From positions 1,278,206 through 1,342,205 of the forward strand of contig NW_019091421.1 of assembly GCF_001949145.1 (NCBI RefSeq): a DNA stretch of 64,000 bases. Direction: 5' to 3'. Below, piece by piece: positions 1 through 11,000 of this stretch. The notes below the pieces were generated by a model. That model saw only the letters and a program-made list of their open reading frames with translations. It was not told the DNA's origin and did not search any database. The translations under genes were made by a program, and so were the position numbers. Each line of letters opens with the position of its first letter. The stretch's first letter is position 1. The stretch is from Acanthaster planci. Lineage: Eukaryota; Echinodermata; Asteroidea; Valvatida; Acanthasteridae.

Positions 1-681
1 TTAGTCCATGTTCCCCATCACTCGACACAATTAACCTAACCCATGAGTGTTTATTGCAAAATGGAAGGGGGGGAGGGAGGTGATGGTGGGGGATATAACT
101 CTGGGGATACGGGTTTCGTTAGGAATAATTTGGAGTGGGCAGACAATATTCTGGATTGTGTTACTTCGTAGAACAGATTCCTACAAGGCACTGACGACCA
201 CTTGATCACACCATAAGTTTTTTGGGGGGCTGGTGTCGGTATGTGGGTCACACAGGTTAGATACGAGGCGTGATACATGAGAGACTCTGGCTGAAATTTG
301 GAACTACCCAGTACATGTACATGTATGGTACTGACACATGTACTGTACGTGTTCTCTGCTACCCTCCCTTATACTGGTACATTGTATACTTCTGTTGAAA
401 TCAATGAATCTTTACAATATTTGGCTTAATATGAAACTTACAGAGGAAGGAAAACGCATGGAACACTCACAATGATTCGCCAGTGGTTCTGACATAGGAT
501 TAACATTCATTATGTTACCCCCGACAGACATATATGCCAAACCATCTCAAATACTTTTGAACTCTTTTTTTTTTGTAAAGACACAGATAATTCCAAGTAC
601 TGTACATTTTTGGATCAGGTGGCTGTACAATTTGACTTGTGCCTCAGACTCAAAAACCATCAACCCTCTGCCCACAGGCAC

Positions 682-934
682 CTTGGCCGTTTTCCAATAC
701 TCATCTTCGTCTCCGTCTCGGGCTTCCTGTGGGAAACCAATCCTCGATTGTGGGCCTGAAGCATTTAACTTACCATAAATTGAAATGCTGTAATTTTTTG
801 CTCTTTTGCATCTTACTTGATGTTTTGTGGCACTCTCAGACTTACTATTTAGCTTATAACCTCAAAATCAGCAAGTAAAACAACAGTTGAAGCCTGAGAC
901 GGAGCTCAAGTTGAGTATTGGAAAACGGCCCTTG
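682..934. mobile_element. hAT-like MITE with long terminal inverted repeats, copy 1
   Basis: The two ends are inverted copies: GGCCGTTTTCCAATACTC begins the element and its reverse complement closes it before CCCTTG. The subterminal parts (GTCTC...GGGCTTC against GAAGCCTGAGAC) pair as well. A second copy lies in inverse orientation at 46793-47042 and keeps a CAGGGGC-type end, which suggests the hAT superfamily. There is no open frame for a transposase, so the element is non-autonomous. No clean 8-bp target duplication is left. Confidence 0.75.
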
Positions 935-1523
935 TTTCTGACTGCAGTGGGGAGATGTGAATGTGGTCACTCGCGACACTGATTTACGCGTGCGTGACAT
1001 ACAAGATAATGTGTGGCCGTGAGCATGTAACATTTGAAATATGCTTGTGATCCACCTTACGTAAATGCATACTCATCATGAATAGCCAGTCAGTGTCATT
1101 TTTGTATTCTACACGACCAGGGGCTAGTGAAGGAATGCGCATGTAGTCCATGGAGTCGAGGTTCCCAATTGCTGTATCTACATGGTACTCATACATATGC
1201 TCGTGTACTTAAATTATGTAAATCATTCCAAACTTGAATGTGCACTTTCTTCAATAGATATACAACACAACATGAATAGGTATACATGTAAGTCAAAGTA
1301 CTGGTACTTAATCTTACATGTCTGGGCAGGAGCAGGCACCTCAACCAACAACCCAACTCACATTCAAACTGAATTTGTTTTTCAAAGGTCGACATCCATT
1401 TCTCTAGCGCCGAAAATGAATGTACCGGTACATGTACGGTTCAGCTTGTGAAAGTAAAACTTTTAAAACTTTAAACAGGAATGTTGGTTTTATACACTGC
1501 AATATAGGCCCCTCCTTTTACTT

Positions 1524-1529
1524 TTTATT
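1524..1529 (-). terminator. poly(A) signal AATAAA, minus strand
   Basis: A canonical AATAAA reads on the minus strand about 190 bases past the stop codon of the terminal exon at 1717-1989. It is the nearest such signal and fits as that transcript's polyadenylation signal. Its use is inferred. Confidence 0.5.
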
Positions 1530-1716
1530 CAATTCATACACAAACAAACATATGAGATCACTAAAAAACACAATGATGGCACAGTAGTACTGCACACTGA
1601 TTTAAGCTTAGCAGCAGCACATCAGGATTTCATTGATACATGTACGTCCAAACCCACACAAATCCAAGTAATGTCCCTGATAACTTCATCCATCAGGCTC
1701 CACTAATCCACAGACT

Positions 1717-1989
1717 TTAACCGGGAGGCATGTCAACGTGGAGGACGAGGTATCGACCATTTGCAGTTTCTGCAAGCAATAACAAGTATCCAGGCTGGCT
1801 TAAACTCATCAACACCATGCCAGCCTCGGTAGGCACGGTGTCCTGAGACCGGACAGCCCTGCCATTGTGCTGAAAGCTCAGACAGACTCTGCCAGGCAGA
1901 GCCCTGTTAGGCTGAACATTGCACTGAGCCACCAGACGTGGGAGAGGGTTGAGTTTTGAACACTTGGAGGAAATCACAGCTCTCGGCAC
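1717..1989 (-). CDS. probable terminal exon of the glutamine-rich gene
   Basis: This is a 90-residue open frame ending in TAA, richer in GC and coding-like codons than its surroundings. It is preceded by an AG acceptor (CTTAGAG just above 1989) and followed by an AATAAA on the same strand. The peptide runs from VPRAVISSK through NPLPRLVAQCNVQPN and FQHNGRAVRSQ to LVLHVDMPPG. It alternates hydrophobic and polar residues like a small beta-rich domain. I do not recognise the family. Its frame (phase 0) joins to the candidate exon 3432-3638. That it belongs to the same gene as the polyQ exon is inferred from strand and proximity; a separate small gene is possible. Confidence 0.6.
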   Translation of the reverse strand: MPRAVISSKCSKLNPLPRLVAQCNVQPNRALPGRVCLSFQHNGRAVRSQDTVPTEAGMVLMSLSQPGYLLLLAETANGRYLVLHVDMPPG

Positions 1990-3431
1990 CTCTAAGCTTT
2001 GTCACAACAGTTGTTCTTGATAATGCCAAGAACTAAAAGAGTTTTCTTGGGGTTGGGAGTACGTACAGATAGACTGGCATTAAAGAAGACTTTCTTTTCC
2101 AATACCCAAGCTCTGGCTGAAGGTTAGCATGTCCAATTTAAGGTTCACTATAAAACACAGAACAGGTTAGAAGTTCATACTTTCTGGAGCTAGACTCAAT
2201 CCAGTTGCACGCAGAAGTAATTCCATGTTGTGTACTCATTATTTTTAACAAAGAAACATTAAGACAAGCAAACAATAAACACTGTGTTTCAGATTCTACT
2301 CGAAAATACTTTTTGAACTAGAGAAGTTTGAATTTTCCCCCAAATATCATCTTGGTCGAAATGTAACTGAACTCACTTTCATATGGTATGGTGCACACAA
2401 ACGACTGTCCCCCGACAAGAGTACGGTACTTTACAAAGGAAAAAAAAATCTTTAACTTTGTTGCACAGTATTGGCCATCATTCCTAAAAACTGTTTCAAT
2501 TCATTTCTAGTTGGTGAGCAAAAAGCCAGACAGATGGTTTGTGGTTGTAATTACTCCCAGGAAGTCTTTCATTTCTTTCATCCAAACAGCTGATCTGATG
2601 AGAAGTTAAGATGAGCCTTGGGACTGGGGGGGGGAGGGGAGAGACGCGCAACATGTGGGGGTGCAATGATCCATGCAACGCCATATCCCCAAAATAGCTC
2701 AAATCACGAAAACAGCAGTTTTTTTCTTACGCCGGCGGTCTGCAATGTGGACAAATCATCCCATACAGAGCATGTGCAGAAATCATCAGTGCAGTGCCCC
2801 CCCCCTGCTTTTTCGTATAAAGGAATTATTTGACTGTGAGGCTGTGTACATAAAGGGAAGTATGTAAAGTACCGGTGGAAAAGATTGCGTGACACTGAGG
2901 GGCTTTCTACCATGCCGCTGTCTCACAATGTCTTAGAATTCGGGGTGTTTTGAGTCCTTATCTGAAGTGCCGCAAAGCGTGCCATTTTGAAAGTTTGGGC
3001 ATCAAAGCTTGTGATCTGATTACCATAGATTCCTTGTAATAGGTCTTTGTACTGTTTTCCTCACAAGTGCTGAAGTGTACTACACTACATGTTACTCGTA
3101 GGTGGATGATGACAAATTTCATGGAAGTATTAAGTTCAGACAGAAAGCTGCTCTCACATAAATGAAGCTTTGTTGACTATACTTTGCTTGAATTTTGTTC
3201 ATGAATCTTCTTTTATACCCAAAAAAAAAAGGATGCAAGAGAGAAAAATGCTGTAAACTGTTGACTAATTAGCCTGTCTGTGATAAGTTTTACCTACACC
3301 TACTGTAAAACAAAACCCTTAGGAAACTTGTATGGCTAAGGTGCGGCTGTAAAATGATTCTCCATGTTATGAGCCAATTCTAAGGGGAACCTGTGTGAAG
3401 GTCACTGTTCCATTCCTTTGGCATACCAGAC

Positions 3432-3638
3432 CTCAGAGATGACAGTGAAAACATCCCAGCTGATCACGACCAACTCCTGAAGGAGGACAGGAAGTGAATG
3501 GATCTCAGGTGTGGTAAAGCGCAGGTTTTTTTGGGTACAAATTCTCTGGTGGTTCTCCAAGTTGAAGTCAAGCTGAGACTCAAGTTCCACTGGCTTGGCT
3601 TGAATGGAAGCAGACTTTTCGCCCTTAAGTCCCTGAGC
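3432..3638 (-). CDS. candidate internal exon, minus strand
   Basis: A 69-codon open stretch follows an acceptor CTCTAG and can end at a GAG|GTCTGG donor. The peptide begins AQGLKGEKSASIQAKPVELE, includes QLDFNLENHQRICTQKNLRF and ends in VISE. Both ends are in phase 0, so it joins without a frame break to the 48-base exon at 3754-3801 and to the terminal exon. The donor is weak, and without it the frame runs on to a TGA at 3402. No family recognised. Confidence 0.35.
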
Positions 3639-3753
3639 CTAGAGAATTAGGAGGGGGGGGAGGGGGACCGGGACAGGATGACTACCTCTCTCTCAATTCC
3701 CTCTGCAAACTGTGTAGATATTTTAGGCCATTCCAAATAACTTGTGTCCTTAC

Positions 3754-3801
3754 TTTTGACAATCTTGGTGAGTGAGGTTCTCTCCTCGGATACCTGCCCT
3801 C
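3754..3801 (-). CDS. candidate 48-base microexon, minus strand
   Basis: It is bounded by a good acceptor (TTTATTTCAG) and a good donor (AAA|GTAAGG). It is exactly 16 codons long, and in phase 0 it reads EGRYPRREPHSPRLSK, a basic serine/proline-containing linker. The two splice sites are better than the coding evidence. It would sit directly upstream of the exon at 3432-3638. Confidence 0.3.
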
Positions 3802-4930
3802 CTGAAATAAATACATTTTAAGCTGCCAGGTCTGTCAGAGCTGGCTCTGCTGTGAAATGTCATGTATGGCTGGATTATTCCTATAACCTTTCTTCTTTAG
3901 AAAAATGTATGGGAGCTGGGATTAAATGGCTATTGTGTGTATCCCTTACAACTCCTGTTTTTGTCGACTGGAGACTGGACACCCAAGGGATGAATCAAGA
4001 AGGCATTCTCTCCCATCAAGCCAATTTGCAGGGACCCAGAGTGCTTGGGGTCTGGGGAGGCCATGGTTGGCTACAAGTGGAGCTGGAGTTACCAGTGTTA
4101 CTGTCCAGCCTCTTGACAAACTGAAGCTCTAGTCCAGAGCATTTTTTTTTTCAATGGAGTTACAACATTTCCAGCTTAGTCAATTTGCAAAGGCATTAGT
4201 GAAGGTTGAGTCAATGGCAGAACACCACTGTGCTAATACTGCGTCCAATGAAGATCAAAATTGACTTGTGAATGAGGTCTTCCAAGAAAAAATATCTGAA
4301 GTACATGTACCATACATGGACAGGTGTACATCTATTCAAAATTCTGTCTTTCTCTCACAACCCAGTTCCTTGATTGTCATAAATGTAATTGTTCAAAGTT
4401 CTTTTACGTATCACACAGAATAAGAGCAGGCTGCTTACAGGGAAACTGCCGGTTTACTGTAACCCTGTTACATGTCTGCTTACAGAAACCATTACATATA
4501 CCTTGCAGGTCAGCTGATCTGGCTTCTGATATGACAGTCCCCCCCCTCCAACTCCAAAAAAGTTCTGCTGACTGCAATGAAGTCAACTGCAGGAACGGGC
4601 CAAATGCCCCCATGGGACAGAGTCTCCTGTTTCGATTGCATTGAGGTGGCAAGAAAGAGAACCACATGCTGTAATAATTTATTACTTTTAACCCGCCCGC
4701 CATCTTCCACATTGATGCTCCTCAGCATGAGCTGCACTACAGGTATGTGTAGGCCTACATGGTGGCTGCAGCTGAATCTGCTGTTTTGCGGCTCTGTTTT
4801 TTTTTTATTTCTAATGTGGGCGCGTTGGGATGAGTAGCCCTAGCCAGAGATGAATATCCATTTGAGACATGGCCCGTGATGCAGAATGAGGCTTGTGTCC
4901 AGAACAAGCTGGTGACTATAGTATTAAAAC

Positions 4931-5074
4931 CTGTATCATGCAGATCTCAACTGCGACTTCAGGGAACAAGACTTTTGTGTCAGTGGGCCAGGACATTAAA
5001 ATAAAGGCTGAGTCCCCAACAAATCCCATGCTCAATCTCATGTCATCAAGACTCAGCAAGAATGGCATGCTGTC
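4931..5074 (-). CDS. candidate 144-base exon, minus strand
   Basis: A strong polypyrimidine tract and CCCCCCAG acceptor precede a 48-codon open stretch beginning DSMPFLLSLDDMRLSMGF and ending AVEICMIQ, followed by CAG|GTTTTA. Both ends are phase 0. The polyQ exon ends in phase 1, and joining it here would hit a stop, so an unseen exon must lie between 5074 and 6320 if this one is real. Weak donor, no family resemblance. Confidence 0.28.
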
Positions 5075-6319
5075 CTGGGGGGGATAGGGAGAGAGTAGAC
5101 ACACATGACCAGGGTGTGAACACTCTTACCTCTGAGACTCTCCTTTGTCAATGCCAAGATTTGTTTAGATTTGTTTCCAAATTTTCAACAAAAAATGAAA
5201 TGATATTAGCAGAAATTTTTGATACAGAGCAGTCATGGAGAGGGCTGATAACCCCTGCCACACAGAGACCACACTATTAACCCTTTGATATTGCTTTGAT
5301 TTCCTCCCATCCATCACTGGCACGCTGCAACATTCACTGATGGAATACAGATGGATGTGCAACCTGACCACTCATATTTTGGGTGGAGGTACATGTATAT
5401 GCAACGTGGGGGGCAAAAAGGAATTTCATGGACAACAATCTCTCCCTCTAATATTGCATATTTGCACTGAAGTCCGGTTACACTCCCTACATTACAGCAA
5501 TTTGTGAATGGCATACCTTGAAGTCATTAACTGACAAACAATGTAGGGTCTGGCATCCCGACTAACAGACACATATGCACAACATAATCATGCCATGTTC
5601 TAGCCTGTGAATACTTTGGTCATCTCCATGTAGGCACAGTTCCCAATTGGAATACTTGGGGGTGCTGCCAACATAATGAAAACCCTCTCCAGCTTTGTTA
5701 ACAACACATGCCACCTTGGCCTCATAATTAGCACCCCAAAAACTTGGCATAAAGGGAGAAAAACCTATAGTAACAGATCATTTGCAGGACTCCTTGAAGC
5801 AAAGGGGTGTCGATGAATGACAAAAGGCAATGTTTGCTACCAGCTAATCTGGCATGCATCATGTACTGTTACTTCAAGGGCTCCCGTGGAAAACCTTTGA
5901 AATGAACACATCGTCCTAAGTAAATGTAACATTCGTGAAGATTTGAGATTATGAGGAAGATCAGTGCTTTCAGAGCCACAACTTGAAGTTTTCATTCAGT
6001 ATGCTCAACACTACTGAAGGTGTGGAATACAGTCTTTAAAAAATACTGAAACGCAACCGTCTTAATGACAGCTATGGAGGGCCTCAGGAGGGCACTGCGC
6101 AGACTTTTTTAAGTAAGGCCATGTGAGGCAGCTAGCAGTGAGTGTACATCAAGCTCCTCCATGATCACTATACAGGGTCTGTAACCAATTTACAGTTGCA
6201 ATGTGAGCTTTTTTGTCCACAACTCACGAAAGAAGTATAATGCTCTTTCCTGAAAGCACGATGTAAAACTGCACCCAATAAAAAAAAAACCTAAAATCCC
6301 CAGGAAATTGGACACTTAC

Positions 6320-7394
6320 CGTCTTTCTTCTTTTCCAGATTTTCGGTAATGGACACCTCTTCAACTGAATGCTGGGGGCTTTTAGCCTCCAAATCCATAG
6401 GATCTATCAGGGGCTTTTGGGGCCGCTGTTCCTGCTGCTGCTGGTGAAGAAGTTGCTGCTGCTGTACCTGTTGTTGCTCATGCTGTTGTAGTGCCTGCTG
6501 CTGTAGAAGTTGCTGCTGCTGCTGTTGTGCCTGTTGCTGTTTTTGCAGGAGCTGCTGTTGCATTTGCTGCTGTTGCTGCTGTATTTGCTGCTGTAATTGC
6601 TGCTGTTGGAGCTGCTGGAGTTGTAGTGGTCCTGGCTGTGTGCCTGGACTCTGTTGCACTTGTATCTGCTGACCCTGTTGTGCTATCTGGGCTTGCTGCA
6701 ATTGCAGCATTTGCTGTTTTTTATGCTGCAACTGCTGCTGCACAGTCTGCAGTTGTTGCACAACGGGCTGCTGCTGTTGCAGCTTGAACGCCTGCTTCTG
6801 CTGCTGGTCCAGCAGCTGCCGCTGCAGCAGTTGCTGCGGTGTCCCTACTTGCTGCTGTTGTTGCTGCTGCTGTAACTGCACTTGTTGAATTGGCTGGTTC
6901 TGGGCCTGAGTTAGTACCAGCTGTGGCTGTCCCTGTATCCGCAACCCTTGCTGCTGCAACTGCTGCTGCAGCTGCAGCTGCTGTTGGACTGTCAGCTGTT
7001 GCAACTGCTGAGGCGTGATGGTGTGCTGCACTGTTGGCTGCACTGACTGTATCGTCTGTGTCTGAATGGGCTGCAGCGTCAGCCTCGGCTGGGGCACTTG
7101 CTGGATCTGTTGGACCTGAATGATGGTTGGTGTCACCATCGTGGTCTGTGGAATCGTCACAATTGGAAAAGCTGACATGATCACCGATGCGGTCCTGTTA
7201 CCAGTCAAGTTGACAGGTACCGGTGGCAGGGGTGGGGGTGGTGGTATGGGCACCTCTGCTGCCGTTGTGGTTGAGGGGGGAGGGGATTCCCGCTCCTCAA
7301 ACAGTGAGTACGCCATGGCCTCGGGGCTACAAACACTCATGGAGAAATCCATCTCCGACTCACCACCACCCAGGGGAGACGTGGGTTGCTCCAT
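6320..7394 (-). CDS. large exon of a glutamine-rich (polyQ) nuclear protein
   Basis: This exon encodes about 358 residues starting MEQPTSPLGGGESEMDF. In order: an acidic, serine-containing start (1-37), a proline run (about 50-60), a hydrophobic threonine/valine patch (about 65-95), then some 235 residues dominated by glutamine with interspersed leucine, valine and histidine. It closes with an acidic tail (about 330-358, including IDPMDLEAKSPQH and VSITENLEKKKD). The low edge is a consensus donor, GACG|GTAAGT. The ATG at 7394 sits directly after a possible acceptor (GGCCATCAG|G). The frame stays open upstream to a TGA near 7465, so the exon may start earlier. Composition fits a transcriptional coactivator or other nuclear regulator (inference). 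Glutamine codons are mixed CAG and CAA. I cannot assign an orthologue; MED15, NFAT5, QRICH1, FOXP, POU2F and EP400 were considered and none fits. Confidence 0.8.
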
Positions 7395-7717
7395 CCTGAT
7401 GGCCAGGTATTGGGTAGGGGAGTTTGTCAGTATGTCTGCTTTGGGGTTTAAGCGTGAATGTCACTCACAAGCAGTGGTGAAGTGGATGCAGCATCATTTC
7501 CTGTATGTATAGGAATGATAAATAAGGTGGATTAGGCTCAGAGGTACACACTGCATTTCATGTCAGTGATCATGTCAATGTCACTTCCTTTCCTTGCTTT
7601 TAATAAGGTCAAGATGGATATTCAAAAGAGTTCTAGCACTGGAAGGTTACTATTTCTAATTCTAGCAATCCACGAAAGTTAACAGAGTGACTATGAGAAT
7701 GTTTCTTTTTAATCTAT

Positions 7718-8035
7718 GGCTGTGTCCGAAACACGTTTTAGGAGCTACCGGTACTCGTACGGCTACTGTAGGTCTCCGTGTATTTCCAAAGGAGTGTAGA
7801 CCTACATGTAGACCTACTGGGCACAATCCTGGACAAAATAGTTGGAACACCTTGTGGGAAGCGCGGTGAAAAGATCCCCCCGTCTCACGCATTCAATGTT
7901 ACGGTCATTTATTGGGCCAAAATTCGACCCAGCTTACCCAATGAGAAACAACACTGACAGGGGGAGAGGGGGGAGGCATGTTCCAACGAGATTTGTCCAG
8001 GATTGTAGCTCCAGACAACAAATTCGGGTGCAGCC
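7718..8035. mobile_element. foldback MITE (GGCTGTGTCCGAA ends) interrupted by a second MITE
   Basis: The left part (7718-7823) starts GGCTGTGTCCGAA, and the right part (8006-8035) ends AATTCGGGTGCAGCC, which is nearly its reverse complement. The interior carries GTAGGTCTCC and its inverted counterpart. An uninterrupted relative is at 24111-24229. The two halves are separated exactly by the 182-bp element at 7824-8005, so this copy was in place first. Superfamily not assigned; no coding capacity. Confidence 0.65.
7824..8005. mobile_element. MITE with CAATCCTGGAC termini, copy 1 (nested)
   Basis: Ends are inverted: CAATCCTGGACAAAATAG at the left, and the reverse complement of CAATCCTGGACAAATC at the right, about 26 bases on each side extending to TTGGAACA. 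Two further copies of near-identical length and interior lie at 39502-39677 and 40396-40573. The TA seen next to one end and the CAATCCTGG-type terminus suggest a Tc1/mariner-type non-autonomous element (inference). It sits inside the element at 7718-8035. Confidence 0.8.
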
Positions 8036-11000
8036 TTCGTCTGGAGTCAGGCCAGTTTAAATACTGTACACTGAGGAAGCAATTTCAGGTGCAACTCTCG
8101 AGTTGTTTACCAATCCCTTCTCAAAGACCAAAGTATCATTTCTTGTCTTCAATTTTGTCTTTTGTAAGCACGCCCAAAAATGATCTTCCTGTGAAGGGAA
8201 GTCTTCAAGGGAAAATTTCCGCAAATGATTTTGGCCCATGCCCTGAACTTCAGGCCAAATTCACTGATGGTCAGACAGGTTGGAGGTTTGGTGGGTGGAC
8301 CATAGCCAATGGCTGAGGGAGGGGGGGGGCTTACCGCAAAGACGCAGGAAATACGGAATCAACACAGTGGCAGTAATTAACATGTGCTGACCTATTTGAA
8401 ATTCTAATGTCAAACCAAAGGCCTGAATGAATTTGAAAACTGAACTGACACCGCAACCCGCAGGGGCAAGTCGCAGCCCCTGGATGCATCCTTGGCTGAC
8501 AATGAGCCATGTGTCTGACGAAGGATTTGGCGTGATACCAATCTTTGTGGCTAAAGTTTATTGGCACGATATTCCAGTTCTTTCTTTTGCATGTTTCTGA
8601 TGTGCAACACAAGTGTGTAATAATTCTTAACTGCAGCTGTTGACGTCTGTTTGTACTTGATATTCTCATTGAGAGCAAGGAAACATTGCTGTTTTGATGG
8701 TTTACACGTACAAGAATGGAGTTTAAGGGGACTATTGCACAAGACAGGATTTTTTCTCTCTTTTGTTGATTTAAATCTTTAGCAGTGAAATCCGGATGAC
8801 GATGATTTCTTTTTGAAATTGTATACCTGTGGCTTGAATGTCTGACAGGGTAGGAGGAACTTCTAGTGTTTGACAAACGGTAGTTGTCACAAGCTTTCAA
8901 TGACCACAACACAAAAACCGACCATATGAAATTTTGACTGCATTTGACACAATCTCAATGCATTTTTAAATTTTAAAACATTTTCTTTCGTTTCTTAAAA
9001 AGGATGCAAGAGATACATGTACATGTATCTTTAAATTAACAAACATGTACGTACTGCCTACTGCTGACAGTTTCAACTGTTTTCCTACAGATCCCGGTAA
9101 CTTAGAAAAAGACAATGCTTCCAGAATAACAAAACAAAACTCAAAACTTCAACTCCCAATAATCCATATTCTGAAAAAAGAAATCTTCTCTGTGAGTTGA
9201 ATATTCTTTTAGCAAGGTGTGTGAAAGGCCCACATGTATAAAGCTTTAACAGCATGCCAACTTGAACTCGCGATTAATTATTCTCTGACTCATGTTCCCA
9301 TGACAACAACGTGGGAAGAGGAGTCCACATTCCTGCCACTGGTCGAGAGCACGGGAACCAGTGATTCCTTCAAACAAACAAATTCCATATTCCTCTCCTA
9401 TCATTAGCCCTCACATTAAGCTGATGGACGATGTTTGTCTGCACGGTATTCACATGAACATACGCAACAAGGAACAGCAACACGGGCACAGACCTAGCCT
9501 CTGGCATTGCACTCCACTTCTGAGAACAGTTATGTGCAAAGTCTAGGGTTCACAAACAAAGTGCGCATGCTAGGTCTAATCAAATGATTCCCAATCGATC
9601 TTCAGCTTGACTCACAGGGGGCACCGTTGCAAATTTCATTTGGGGTTTAGACAGCTTCTTCACTCCTTCCGATACAGGATTCATTCCAGGGAAAGATTGG
9701 AACGGTATACCATTCAATGGTTGCTCACATTTTCCTTTGTTACTGAAAATATATAGAATTCTTTTCAATTAACAAACTGATATTTTGATGCCAATACTAG
9801 AAATCACTTACGGCAAAGGAAATGTATTTATTTTCTCCAACACGTGCACCTCCATCACTTACACATACATTTACATTTTACATGTAGTTTTAAACTACAT
9901 ACATCAACCTGAGAAATTTGGAGGACGGAGAGCTGAACGAGACCTAGACCCTTGATGATTAAATTCAGCTTGCCCTTGAATTATACAAACTTGGTGGACA
10001 TTAAAATATTCCGGACACTGTTGAGGTAAATATCAAAGCAATGATGAGAAGCTGATCCACACTGTAGAATCACATGCCAGTGAGATGGGCCAACCCGCCC
10101 ACTGAAGATCCCCTCAGCCTTGAGACAAAACCATATGCTGCTGGTAAGCCTGACAGGCATTACAGCCACCCAAGATTTTTTTTCTCGCTCTCTCCTCTCC
10201 TACTTTCTCTCCATCTTCAGATTTGGAACCTGGATCTTCACATTTTGTTTTCGCATCAGAGTCCCTGCTCCCCATAAACCTAGTGCCAAGTTAGATACCA
10301 ACTTCTGGAAACACTGCCTTGAAGTGAGCAACTGCTGTAACACATGGTGGACAAATGCTCCAACCCCCCCTTCCCCCAAATGAGAAGAAACTCTTCAGAT
10401 CGGAGACCTGACCTGGTATTTATCGAGTGATTTTCTTCTGATGCTTTTAAGGGACCATGGCCTGTAAAAGTGGGCATAAAGTTTGGTCAAAACTGTTCCA
10501 CATGGGTACATCTGAAAAAAAAAAAGCTATCAGGTTTTTGCCTCCTGTTCAAATCTTGTACAAGTACATGTACATGTACTGGTACATGATGTCATAAAAA
10601 AAAGGTGTGGATATAAAAAACAGGTGTGAAAATGAAAGTTCAATTTAGATAAACCAAAAGCAACTGGGTGAAGGGCAATGCATTTTGCCTGATGAAAAAA
10701 TACCATAAACAACACCCCCCAAAAAAATTAGAAGTCACCGTTTCATTGTGTCAGACTTCCCAAACTATGAACAAAATTTCCATCAGATGAAGATTTTACA
10801 CAGTATAATGACTGATCCACTTTTTCCCCTCTCAATCAGCAGTGGAGATATAAAAATAGCTATGGCAAGGGCCGCTTTTTGTAACCGCAAAGACAGGCAA
10901 AGCATGCAGGCTGGGTTCCACAGCCAGGGTCCTGTAGCGTCCAGCAGGTGTACGTGTACAATGAGCCTGTGGCCCAATTCTAGTCAGACAGTCCACTGCC

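Larger units (their letters stand above)
1..1716. other. 3' flank of the minus-strand gene, non-coding
   Basis: I see no coding exon here. The stretch holds the presumed 3' UTR and poly(A) signal of the minus-strand glutamine-rich gene next to it, one hAT-like MITE (682-934), a G-rich run at about 67-92 and scattered ACATGTAC words. The short open frames in it have no splice context or family resemblance. Confidence 0.6.
1990..6319 (-). other. intronic region of the glutamine-rich gene
   Basis: This lies between the polyQ exon and the terminal exon on the minus strand. It contains three tentative exons (3432-3638, 3754-3801, 4931-5074), at least one further exon that I could not find (the phases require it), and G-rich runs that could form quadruplexes (about 2617-2642 and 3651-3672). 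The other open frames here are short and lack splice support. Confidence 0.5.

Noticed and set aside
6491-6875. Alanine/valine- and leucine-rich open frames on the plus strand
   Set aside because: These are reverse-strand shadows of the CAG/CAA-rich polyQ exon.
7120-7512. 130-codon glycine/valine-rich frame on the plus strand
   Set aside because: Complementary shadow of the start of the polyQ exon.
8331-8912. 193-codon open frame on the minus strand
   Set aside because: It is the longest frame after the polyQ exon, but composition is not coding-like (rich in H, S, R, N without pattern). There is no splice context and it shows no recognisable domain.
9283-9318. RFX X-box-like word GTTCCCATGACAAC
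   Set aside because: A single imperfect site with no nearby ciliary or other target gene.
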